Source: Flavobacterium sp. MC2016-06 (GTDB lineage Bacteria > Bacteroidota > Bacteroidia > Flavobacteriales > Flavobacteriaceae). Taken from it: a stretch of 7,239 nucleotides of DNA. The stretch is from positions 1 through 7,239 of the forward strand of contig NZ_WMID02000067.1 of assembly GCF_009711165.2 (NCBI RefSeq). Reading direction: 5' to 3'. Below, piece after piece: positions 1-6,994 of the stretch (the stretch's first letter is position 1; each line of letters opens with the position of its first letter). The notes under the pieces are model-generated. The model saw nothing but the letters and a program-made list of their open reading frames with translations, did not search any database and had not been told where the DNA came from. A program made the translations under genes and the position numbers.

Positions 1-927
1 TGTGATGCTGATGTTTCGAATATTGTAAAAACAAGCGGTCAGTTTATGGCTTCTGAAGGCTGTGCTAATTCTGGAACGTATACTAATACTTGGACTGTAA
101 AAGACGATTGTGGTAATACTTCTGATACTTTCACGCAAGTGATAACTATTCAAGATACTACTGCGCCAGCTTGGACAACTCAAACAGGATCATTGAACAC
201 AACTATTCAATGCAGCGATACTGAGGCTTTAGCTTCAGCGCAAGCGCAATTTCCAATTGCTACAGATGCATGTGATAGCGATGTTTCAATCGAAAAAACA
301 AATGGTCAGTTTGCTGCTTCTGAAGGATGTTCAAATGCAGGTACATATACTAATACTTGGACTGCAAAAGATAATTGCGGTAATATCTCTGGTATTTTCA
401 CGCAGGTGATAACGATTCAAGATACTACAATACCATTCTTTATAGGAACTCTTCCTACTGATAGTACTGTTTCTTGTGATGCAGTTCCGGCACCAGCAGA
501 AATGGAGGCTTCTGATAATTGCAGTGGCAATTTACCAATTGTTTTCAGTGAAATTAAAAGTGGTATTCTAAACGAATGTGCTTCAAATTATACTTTAACT
601 CGTAAATGGACTACAAGTGATTGTTCTGGCAATAGAGCATCTTATACTCAAATTATTACAGTAAGAGATACAACACCTCCAACAGGAACTGCTCCTGCTG
701 ATGTCGCCAACTTACAAAACATAGCTGATATTCCTGCAGGAAGCTCTAGCGATATTAAAGATGCTAAAGATAATTGCAGTTCAAATATAAACATTACCGT
801 AAGTGACTCTAATAATGGAGGAAACGGATGTGATGGAAGTACTTATATCTTAACTAGAACTTATACATTGACAGACTGTGCTGGCAATAAAACAGAATTA
901 GTACAAACCTTTACGGTTGAGAACAAA
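1..927 (+). repeat. Tandem HYR-like domain repeats, about 82-90 codons each
   Basis: QDTTxP/RDTTPP boundaries recur at about 154, 421 and 667, giving periods of about 267 and 246 nt; the last unit ends near 927. The first two units are most alike. From ASEGC through QDTTxP, 32 of 40 residues match (my hand count), and stretches such as GTYTNTWT and FTQVITIQDTT are identical. A one-codon difference between units makes the local period 89 or 90 residues. The later two units are diverged but keep the DNCS, DCSGN/DCAGN and aromatic-strand pattern. Since the repeat already runs at base 1, more copies probably lie upstream. Confidence 0.85.
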
Positions 928-3882
928 GTTTCTGTAACTGCAACAGTATCTAATGCAACTTGTTTAGGCGCATCAGATGGTTCGATTGTAGTAACAAGCA
1001 GTCCCGGTGCAACAGTTATTATTAGAAACCAAAATAATGAAGTTGTAAGCAGCACTAATCTGCCTGCTGGTACCTACACTATTACAGCAACAGCTGCTGT
1101 AAATGGTGAAAATCAAACTTGTACTGCAACAACAACAGTTGTGATAACACAGCCAGATTATAAAGTAAAAATATCTGGTGTAATTATGAATGTCGATACT
1201 AATACACCAATTGCTAATGTTCCTGTAACACTTGTACCGCAGGGTACAACAACTGGTCCTATTTTATTGCACATTACTGGTGCAGATGGTTCTTATACGT
1301 TCTCCGGAATGCCTGTTGGAAGTTATCTCGTTCAAGTTCAAGATGCAAATCTAAATAGTGCTTATCAATTGTATCCCGTAAATTCGAGTTTGTACTTTAC
1401 AACGCTTCAAGAGTGCGCTTTCCAGGTACATAATTTTGAATACGGAGCATCAAAACTTCCTGTTTTAGGCGACTATGTTTGGTATGACACGAATAGCAAC
1501 GGAATTCAAGATGAATGGTACGATGCAAATAATGATGGTGTTGTTACTAAAAACGTTCCGGACAGTAATGGAGCAATTGACTTTACCAAATGGGAATGGA
1601 TTGATCTTAACGGTGATGGAAGCTATACTGGACCTCAAAATGTAGGTGAATTGAATGCTGGCGGTTTTGGTAATGCAGCAAGTGCAAATGTTATAATTGA
1701 TGGTCCTAACGGATATCATGCAGAAGTGATTGTAGGTATTGAAGGATTCTGGAGAAACAGACCAGACCAACCAAACCCATATGGAGATTATACAGTAAAA
1801 TTGGTTAGAGATGCTAATTTTGATACTGTTGCAGCTGCTCTAGGAGCTACAGGTTTGGTAAAAGTTATTCCATCGGGTGCTGCAAAAAAAGTTACATCTA
1901 AAGTTAATAAAACTGAGATGCATACGGTTTGTAAAACTACAAGTAACAGCAGTTATATCGCAACAGTTACTCCAGAAGACTTCGTGCATTTAGATCTTGA
2001 CTTTGGTGTAAGCTGTAAAGAAGTTAAAGATATTGTTGCTAATGATGATAGTGCAGGCCCAATAGCTGGTGTAAATCATACTACGACAAATGTGCTTAAT
2101 GTACTGCCAAATGATACTATTGAAGGCGTGGTTGTAACTCCTTCTGATGTTATTATTACTACCGTAACACCAAATGAATTTTTACAACTAAATCCTGATG
2201 GTTCTGTAGATGTACTGCCAAATGCACCTGTTGGAACGCTGACAATGGTTTATCAAATTTGTGAAGCCGATGAAGTTGGCAACTGCGATACTGCAACTGT
2301 TACCCTTACTATTGAAGCTCCTGTTATGACTATTACGGCAACAGCAGTTTGTGTAAACGATGTACCATACGTAGATTATGTTGTAACTCCTGTAAACTTT
2401 ACTCCTGTAAATGGTGTAACAATAGCGTGGGCCAACAGCAGTAATACTGTTATAACTACAATGACGGATCTGCCTCTTAGCGGACGCGTTTTGTGGCCGG
2501 GTGCTGTGGTTGATGGTAATGGAAAAGGTGTTGACTGGCCGGGATGGATCTTCCAAAATAATCAATGGATTCAAGGCGCTGATGGTTTTGAAACTTTACG
2601 CCCAACAGTTAACTTAACACTATCTGTTAATCCAAGTACAACAATAACGATCAATTATCCGCCATCAGATCCGTATTGTACCTCAAGACCAACGTTTTCG
2701 ATTGTTGCAAATGATGATAATGCTGGTCCAGTTACTGCCACAGCTTCAATACCAAATATATTAAATGTATATACTAATGATACTTTAAACGGTAATGCAG
2801 TAAACCCAAGTGATGTTACACTTACAACAGTAACACCTGATCCTAGCGGAGTATTGACATTAAATCCTGATGGTTCTGTTGATGTTAAAGCAAATACGCC
2901 AGCTGGAACGTATACTTTAACGTACCAAATTTGCGAAAATGCTGATTTCGGAAACTGTGACACTGCAATTGTAACGGTAGTAATAGCGGCACCTATAATT
3001 GCTGCTGATGACACCTACAACATTGGCTGCAGTTCTTTTGGATTGGCTGGCAATGTTTTAAGTAATGACTTTAAAGGTCAGATTCCTGCAACGCTAGAAT
3101 TGGTAAACTTTACATTATTGACTGAAAACACCAATACCAAAACAGATCCAAATATTACAATTAGTGCTTCTGGAAATGTAACGGTATCAAGTATAACGCC
3201 TCCTGGTACTTATACTTACAGCTATCAAATATGCGATAAACTAAGCGCTAACAATTGTGATACAGCTTTGGTTACTATAATTGTAGCTCCACTTGGTGTA
3301 ACAAACATAACCAGCGAAGCTTGTAACGATGATTCAACATTGCTAAACTTGACAAATTTATTGCCAGAAGGTACGCCGTCTACAGGTACTTGGATTGATA
3401 CAAACGGTAGTAATGCACTGCAGGGAAATATTCTTAATCCTTTTGGTTTATTGATCGGCAGCTACATCTTCGAATATAAAATAACAGAAGGAAATTGTCC
3501 GAGAAGTGTTTTATTAGCAATGCAAATAAACGATGATTGTAAAGTATTAGCCTGCGGAAATGTTATAGTACACAATGCCTTCAGCCCGAATGGCGACGGA
3601 ATAAATGATTTTTTCAAAATTGATAATATTGATGAATTAACCTGTTATCCAGGAAATACTGTAGAAATATATAATCGCTGGGGAATTTTAGTATTTGAAA
3701 CCACTGATTATAATAATACAACCAACGCCTTTGATGGAACTTCTCGAGGCAGAACAACTATCAGTCAATCTGATGGGCTGCCAACTGGAACTTATTTCTA
3801 CATTATCAATTACAAGTCATTAGACGGAAACAATGCTATTCAAAACAATAAGTTAGATGGCTACATCTATCTATCGAGATAA
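1..3882 (+). CDS. Giant multidomain T9SS cargo protein/adhesin with type B C-terminal sorting domain (5'-truncated by window edge)
   Basis: The frame is open from base 1, so the start codon and signal peptide lie outside; the ATG at 46 is internal. The visible part is 1293 residues. Residue numbers here count from base 1. HYR-like Cys-rich repeats with DNCGN/DxCGN and QDTTxP motifs occupy about 1-309. A SprB-type repeat (ATCLGASDGSI, LPAGTYTI) lies at about 310-385 and a carboxypeptidase-regulatory-like domain (GADGSYTFSGMPVGSY) at about 388-470. An SdrD_B-like module (GDYVWYDTNSNGIQD at 490-504) runs to about 674. Ig/cadherin-like repeats starting (V)A(N/A)DD lie at about 679-776, 901-1000 and 1001-1098, with a Trp-rich domain at 777-900. 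One more Ig-like domain precedes the type B sorting domain (AFSPNGDGINDFF, about 1186-1293). Export across the outer membrane by the T9SS and display on the surface follow from that domain (Bac_Flav_CTERM/CHU_C family). Adhesion is inferred from the architecture; no catalytic domain is visible. The PorP/SprF-like gene downstream is its likely export partner. Confidence 0.93.
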   Translation, partial: CDADVSNIVKTSGQFMASEGCANSGTYTNTWTVKDDCGNTSDTFTQVITIQDTTAPAWTTQTGSLNTTIQCSDTEALASAQAQFPIATDACDSDVSIEKTNGQFAASEGCSNAGTYTNTWTAKDNCGNISGIFTQVITIQDTTIPFFIGTLPTDSTVSCDAVPAPAEMEASDNCSGNLPIVFSEIKSGILNECASNYTLTRKWTTSDCSGNRASYTQIITVRDTTPPTGTAPADVANLQNIADIPAGSSSDIKDAKDNCSSNINITVSDSNNGGNGCDGSTYILTRTYTLTDCAGNKTELVQTFTVENKVSVTATVSNATCLGASDGSIVVTSSPGATVIIRNQNNEVVSSTNLPAGTYTITATAAVNGENQTCTATTTVVITQPDYKVKISGVIMNVDTNTPIANVPVTLVPQGTTTGPILLHITGADGSYTFSGMPVGSYLVQVQDANLNSAYQLYPVNSSLYFTTLQECAFQVHNFEYGASKLPVLGDYVWYDTNSNGIQDEWYDANNDGVVTKNVPDSNGAIDFTKWEWIDLNGDGSYTGPQNVGELNAGGFGNAASANVIIDGPNGYHAEVIVGIEGFWRNRPDQPNPYGDYTVKLVRDANFDTVAAALGATGLVKVIPSGAAKKVTSKVNKTEMHTVCKTTSNSSYIATVTPEDFVHLDLDFGVSCKEVKDIVANDDSAGPIAGVNHTTTNVLNVLPNDTIEGVVVTPSDVIITTVTPNEFLQLNPDGSVDVLPNAPVGTLTMVYQICEADEVGNCDTATVTLTIEAPVMTITATAVCVNDVPYVDYVVTPVNFTPVNGVTIAWANSSNTVITTMTDLPLSGRVLWPGAVVDGNGKGVDWPGWIFQNNQWIQGADGFETLRPTVNLTLSVNPSTTITINYPPSDPYCTSRPTFSIVANDDNAGPVTATASIPNILNVYTNDTLNGNAVNPSDVTLTTVTPDPSGVLTLNPDGSVDVKANTPAGTYTLTYQICENADFGNCDTAIVTVVIAAPIIAADDTYNIGCSSFGLAGNVLSNDFKGQIPATLELVNFTLLTENTNTKTDPNITISASGNVTVSSITPPGTYTYSYQICDKLSANNCDTALVTIIVAPLGVTNITSEACNDDSTLLNLTNLLPEGTPSTGTWIDTNGSNALQGNILNPFGLLIGSYIFEYKITEGNCPRSVLLAMQINDDCKVLACGNVIVHNAFSPNGDGINDFFKIDNIDELTCYPGNTVEIYNRWGILVFETTDYNNTTNAFDGTSRGRTTISQSDGLPTGTYFYIINYKSLDGNNAIQNNKLDGYIYLSR
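2035..3294 (+). repeat. Three Ig/cadherin-like domain repeats, the first two split by a Trp-rich insert
   Basis: Units begin at about 2035 (VANDDSAG), 2701 (IVANDDNAG) and 3001 (AADDTYN). They share NVLxND/NVYTND, a LNPDGSVDV strand in the first two, PxGTxTxxYQIC, and a closing NCDTAxVT. The first two are clearly closer to each other than to the third. They match the VLxND-type Ig/cadherin-like repeats common in bacterial surface proteins. Bases 2329-2700 between units one and two encode a different domain that contains LWPGAVVDG and DWPGW. Confidence 0.8.
3556..3879 (+). other. T9SS type B (gliding-motility-associated) C-terminal sorting domain
   Basis: This is the last ~108 residues of the large protein. 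It has the family landmarks in order: AFSPNGDGINDFFKI, then VEIYNRWGILVFE, an FDGT segment, LPTGTYFYIINY, and a terminal LDGYIYLSR. In F. johnsoniae this family of tail directs secretion through the T9SS and, for several cargos, requires a co-encoded PorP/SprF-family protein. The domain ends at the stop codon, as expected for a sorting signal. Confidence 0.95.
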
Positions 3883-3891
3883 AATAAAAAA

Positions 3892-3922
3892 TAATGCACT
3901 GTAATTTATTTACAGTGCATTA
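3892..3922 (+). terminator. Perfect 13-bp hairpin after the adhesin gene (possible terminator or mRNA 3'-end stem)
   Basis: Arms TAATGCACTGTAA (3892-3904) and TTACAGTGCATTA (3910-3922) are exact reverse complements around a 5-nt TTTAT loop, starting 9 nt after the stop codon. The plus-strand downstream flank is A-rich (AATAAAAC), not a T-tract, so it is not a canonical intrinsic terminator in the direction of the genes. The T-rich tail would be on the minus strand, from the A-rich stretch at 3881-3891. It may stabilise the adhesin transcript's 3' end or partly attenuate read-through into the next gene. Confidence 0.5.
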
Positions 3923-3941
3923 AATAAAACTCAAATCAACA

Positions 3942-3980
3942 TCTGACTTTTTGAATAAGCAAGTGTCTGACTTTTTGAAT
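3942..3980. repeat. Pair of 15-bp direct repeats upstream of the PorP/SprF-like gene
   Basis: TCTGACTTTTTGAAT occurs at 3942-3956 and again, without mismatch, at 3966-3980. The start-to-start distance is 24 bp. The second copy ends 48 bp before the ATG at 4029. Two identical same-strand sites in a short intergenic gap suggest a regulator-binding pair or promoter-proximal element, but no known motif is recognised. The rest of the 3883-4028 gap is AT-rich and shows no other structure beyond the hairpin at 3892-3922. Confidence 0.6.
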
Positions 3981-4028
3981 TTCTCTTTATTAAGGAATCA
4001 ATAGTACTAATTAAAATAATAATCTACT

Positions 4029-4940
4029 ATGAGAACAAAATTATTTTTCTTCGTCATTCTGTTTGTTACAATTGCGGGATATGCACAACAAGATGCACAG
4101 TTTACGCAGTATATGTACAACACAATAAACATAAATCCTGCTTACGCTGGTTCTCGTGGAGCCCTGAGTATTTTTGCTTTGCACCGTGATCAATGGGTAG
4201 GACTTGATGGATCACCAAAAACGAACACTGTTTCGATAAACACACCCATAAACAATAGCAATATTGGTATTGGAGTATCTTTAGTAAATGATAAAATTGG
4301 TCCAACCAATGAAAATCAAATTTCTGTAGATCTGTCGTATACCATTCCAACATCTGCCTTTTGGAAACTTTCATTTGGGATAAAAGGTACAGCAGATCTT
4401 TTTAATCTTGATATCAATAAATTAAATCCAGCAAGTCAAGGAGATCCACAATTTCAAAACTCCAGCAGCGAATTTTCTCCAAATATTGGAGCTGGTGTAT
4501 ACTGGCATTCAGACAGAGCTTACATTGGGTTATCAGTTCCAAATTTCATCGAAACCAATCGTTACAACGATAATGATATAGCCATTTACAAAGACAAAAT
4601 AAACTATTACTTAATGGCTGGATATGTATTTGATCTTTCGCAAGAAATAAAATTCAAACCCGCAGCTTTAACCAAAATGGTACAAGGTGCACCACTGCAA
4701 GTAGATGTATCTGCAAACTTTATGTTTTTTGATAAATTAACTATTGGTGCCGCTTATAGATGGAGTGCTGCTTTTAGTGCAATGGTTGGTTTTCAGGTTA
4801 CAGATGGTATGTACATCGGATATGGATATGACAATGAAACCACCAATCTTAAGAACTATAATTCAGGATCGCATGAAATTTTCCTGCGCTATGAAATCTT
4901 CAAAAACAATGGTAAAATGACAACTCCTCGTTTCTTCTAA
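4029..4940 (+). CDS. PorP/SprF family type IX secretion system outer-membrane protein
   Basis: This 303-residue protein starts with a typical signal peptide (MRTKLFFFVILFVTIAGYAQ), with likely cleavage near residue 20. The family's signature N-terminus of the mature protein follows: QDAQFTQYMYNTININPAYAGSRG, broken here as residues 21-44, then LHRDQWVGLDGSP at 51-63. The remainder alternates short amphipathic strands, as in an outer-membrane beta barrel, and ends in the family's usual PRFF. The length is normal for PorP/SprF proteins. SprF of F. johnsoniae is needed for secretion or surface attachment of the adjacent adhesin SprB. Placement directly after a type B cargo gene argues that this copy serves that cargo rather than being the core PorP. 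The start has a weak A-rich leader, usual for Bacteroidota. It is probably co-transcribed with the next gene, 11 bp downstream. Confidence 0.95.
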   Translation: MRTKLFFFVILFVTIAGYAQQDAQFTQYMYNTININPAYAGSRGALSIFALHRDQWVGLDGSPKTNTVSINTPINNSNIGIGVSLVNDKIGPTNENQISVDLSYTIPTSAFWKLSFGIKGTADLFNLDINKLNPASQGDPQFQNSSSEFSPNIGAGVYWHSDRAYIGLSVPNFIETNRYNDNDIAIYKDKINYYLMAGYVFDLSQEIKFKPAALTKMVQGAPLQVDVSANFMFFDKLTIGAAYRWSAAFSAMVGFQVTDGMYIGYGYDNETTNLKNYNSGSHEIFLRYEIFKNNGKMTTPRFF

Positions 4941-4951
4941 AAATAATTATT

Positions 4952-6892
4952 ATGAAAAATTATATTCTACTCTGCTTGATATTTGTAAGCGCTTTTTCAT
5001 TCAAAAGTTATTCGCAGCAGTCAAAAGTAAATTCAGGTGATAAAAAATACGATCAGTACGCCTACATTAATGCAATAAAAACCTATGAAAAAGTAGCCAA
5101 TAAAGGATACAAATCTGAAGATATGTTTAAGAAATTAGGAAACTCCTATTACTTCAATTCAGATTTTCAAGGTGCAGCAAAATGGTACGGAGAATTGTTT
5201 GCCATGAATACAAATTTAGAACCTGAGTATTATTATAGATATGCGCAAGCACTAAAATCTACAGGCGATTTAGTGAAAGCTAATAAAATTTTAGACGAAT
5301 TTAATGCCAAATTTAAAAATGATAATCGAGGAAAACTCTACAAAGAAGATGTAAACTATCTCGACCAAATTAAAGCCAATTCAGGACGTTATAAAATAGA
5401 AAATGCCGGAATAAACAGTAAATATTCAGACTACGGCTCTATTGTTTACAACAACAAAATATACTTTGCTTCTGCAAGAGATACAGGTAATTTTTCGCAG
5501 CGCAAACATAAATGGACGGGAGAATATTTTACCAATATTTATGATGCCGATATTAATGCCGAAAATGGCAGTGCCTCTAAAGTAAACAAATTTAAATCGG
5601 CAATTAATACTAAATTTCACGAAGCAACTCCTGTTTTTACAAAAGACGGAAAAACGGTTTATTTTACTAGAAATAATTATGATAATGGAAAAAAAGGTAA
5701 AAGTGAAAGCAAAACTACTTTAATAAAAATATACAAAGCCACTCTTGAAAATGATAAATGGACAAATATAAGCGAGCTTTCTATAAACAGTAACAATTAC
5801 AGCACCGCACATCCTGCACTGAGTCCAGATGAAAAAACCTTATATTTTGCGTCTGATATGCCGGGATCAATTGGTCAGTCTGATATTTACAAAGTGAGTA
5901 TCAATAATGACGGAAGTCTTGGAACACCGCAAAACTTAGGCAAGGCTATTAATACCGAAGGAAAAGAAACTTTCCCTTATGTTACGAGTGAAAACGAAAT
6001 ATACTTTTCTTCTGACGGTCATCCCGGATTAGGAGGCTTAGATGTTTTTGCTGGTCTTATTTCACCCGATGGAACAATAGAAGATATTCAAAATGTTGGA
6101 GCAGACATCAACTCGCCAAAAGATGATTTTGCTTATATCATTGATCCCGTAACTCGAAAAGGCTATTTTAGTTCGAATAAAGATGGAGGATTAGGTTCTG
6201 ATGATGTCTATCAGTTTTTAGAAACTAAAAGATTAAGATGCATTCAAGAATTGGAAGGCGTTATTACAGATGCTGAAACAGGTGCAATTTTGCCAGAAGC
6301 AAAAGTCACATTATACAGTAATCAAATGGAAAAGAAAAACGAAGCAATTGCTGATGCTTCCGGACGATATACTTTTCCTGTTGACTGCGGTAAAACCTAT
6401 AATGTAAGAGCAGAAAAAGAAGATTATGCAACCAAAGAGGTCACTATTACTATAGAAAAAACAACAGGCAAAACTGAATTACCAATTGCGCTTGAAAAAG
6501 TTTCTTGTAAAGTAACCGTTGGCGATGATTTAGGAAAATGCTTTGGTATAAAAATGATTTACTTTGACTTAGACAAATCAAACATTCGTACAGAAGCGGC
6601 TATCGATTTAGAAAAAATATTGGCTGTATTGAATGAATATCCAAAAATGAAACTTGACATTCGTTCGCACACAGACAGCCGTGCAACCTTTAAATACAAT
6701 GAGGCGTTGTCTGACCGTAGAGCAAAATCGACTATAGATTGGTTAATTCAAAACGGTATTGCGCCAAATAGATTAACAGGGAAAGGATATGGCGAAACTC
6801 AACTTGTAAACAAATGTGCCGATGGCGTACCTTGTACAGAAGCCGAACATCAAGAAAACAGACGAAGCGAATTTATTATTACTGCCTTGTAG
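4952..6892 (+). CDS. PorE-like OmpA family protein: TPR, PD40 beta-propeller, carboxypeptidase-regulatory-like and OmpA domains
   Basis: This 646-residue protein has an N-terminal signal peptide, with likely cleavage after SYS near residue 21. TPR-like helices lie at about 33-125 (AIKTYEKVANKGY, FQGAAKWYGELF). PD40/WD40-like propeller blades span about 155-422, with ATPVFTKDGKTVYFTR, AHPALSPDEKTLYFASD, EIYFSSDGHPGLGGLDVF and KGYFSSNKDGGLGSDDVY. A carboxypeptidase-regulatory-like domain follows at about 433-515 (GVITDAETGAILPEAKV). The OmpA C-terminal peptidoglycan-binding domain is at about 534-646, with IYFDLDKSNIR, SHTDSR (D575), LSDRRA (R589/R590) and NRRSEF. The Asp and Arg expected to contact diaminopimelate are present. 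This is the domain order of PorE, which links the T9SS to peptidoglycan. Unlike a lipoprotein, no lipobox Cys follows the signal peptide. The gene lies 11 bp after the PorP/SprF-like gene and ends before a strong terminator. A role as periplasmic anchor or scaffold for this secretion partner is inferred. Confidence 0.93.
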   Translation: MKNYILLCLIFVSAFSFKSYSQQSKVNSGDKKYDQYAYINAIKTYEKVANKGYKSEDMFKKLGNSYYFNSDFQGAAKWYGELFAMNTNLEPEYYYRYAQALKSTGDLVKANKILDEFNAKFKNDNRGKLYKEDVNYLDQIKANSGRYKIENAGINSKYSDYGSIVYNNKIYFASARDTGNFSQRKHKWTGEYFTNIYDADINAENGSASKVNKFKSAINTKFHEATPVFTKDGKTVYFTRNNYDNGKKGKSESKTTLIKIYKATLENDKWTNISELSINSNNYSTAHPALSPDEKTLYFASDMPGSIGQSDIYKVSINNDGSLGTPQNLGKAINTEGKETFPYVTSENEIYFSSDGHPGLGGLDVFAGLISPDGTIEDIQNVGADINSPKDDFAYIIDPVTRKGYFSSNKDGGLGSDDVYQFLETKRLRCIQELEGVITDAETGAILPEAKVTLYSNQMEKKNEAIADASGRYTFPVDCGKTYNVRAEKEDYATKEVTITIEKTTGKTELPIALEKVSCKVTVGDDLGKCFGIKMIYFDLDKSNIRTEAAIDLEKILAVLNEYPKMKLDIRSHTDSRATFKYNEALSDRRAKSTIDWLIQNGIAPNRLTGKGYGETQLVNKCADGVPCTEAEHQENRRSEFIITAL

Positions 6893-6918
6893 TTTAAATA
6901 AGATTGTTATATTTTTTG

Positions 6919-6949
6919 AAAAGCTGCCTGCTTTAGGCAGCTTTTTTTT
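6919..6949 (+). terminator. Rho-independent terminator of the PorP/SprF-OmpA operon
   Basis: Arms AAAAGCTGCCT (6919-6929) and AGGCAGCTTTT (6935-6945) pair perfectly around the 5-nt loop GCTTT. The T-run at 6942-6949 overlaps the stem base. The hairpin starts 26 nt after the OmpA-like stop codon. The GC-rich core plus eight Ts make this a clear intrinsic terminator. The A-tract on the left arm gives the minus strand only a short T-run, so termination is expected mainly rightward. Confidence 0.92.
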
Positions 6950-6994
6950 ATGTAGAGTACAGCTCTTCAACTGAATAAAAATAGTAGTAATTTA

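Noticed and set aside
46..48. ATG at 46 as the true start of the adhesin
   Set aside because: The frame is open and homologous to the repeat unit upstream to base 1 (CDADVS matches CDSDVS at 271), and no signal peptide follows the ATG.
861..2574. Minus-strand open frames at 861-1055, 1465-1770 and 2188-2574
   Set aside because: They lie wholly inside the large adhesin frame, have low-complexity translations with no domain, and reflect codon bias of the plus-strand gene.
2655..3014. Minus-strand 119-codon open frame
   Set aside because: Antisense of the Ig-like repeats; no start signal, no recognisable protein.
3931..4028. Bacteroidota sigma-A promoter (TTTG near -33, TAnnTTTG near -7) before the PorP/SprF-like gene
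   Set aside because: TTTTTG occurs in both 15-bp repeats, but no convincing TAnnTTTG follows at the right spacing, so no promoter is called.
4102..4374. Minus-strand open frame inside the PorP/SprF-like gene
   Set aside because: Shadow of a confidently identified gene.
6773..6970. Minus-strand 65-codon open frame running through the terminator into the OmpA gene
   Set aside because: It overlaps the conserved OmpA C-terminus and would be read through a strong hairpin; no family resemblance.
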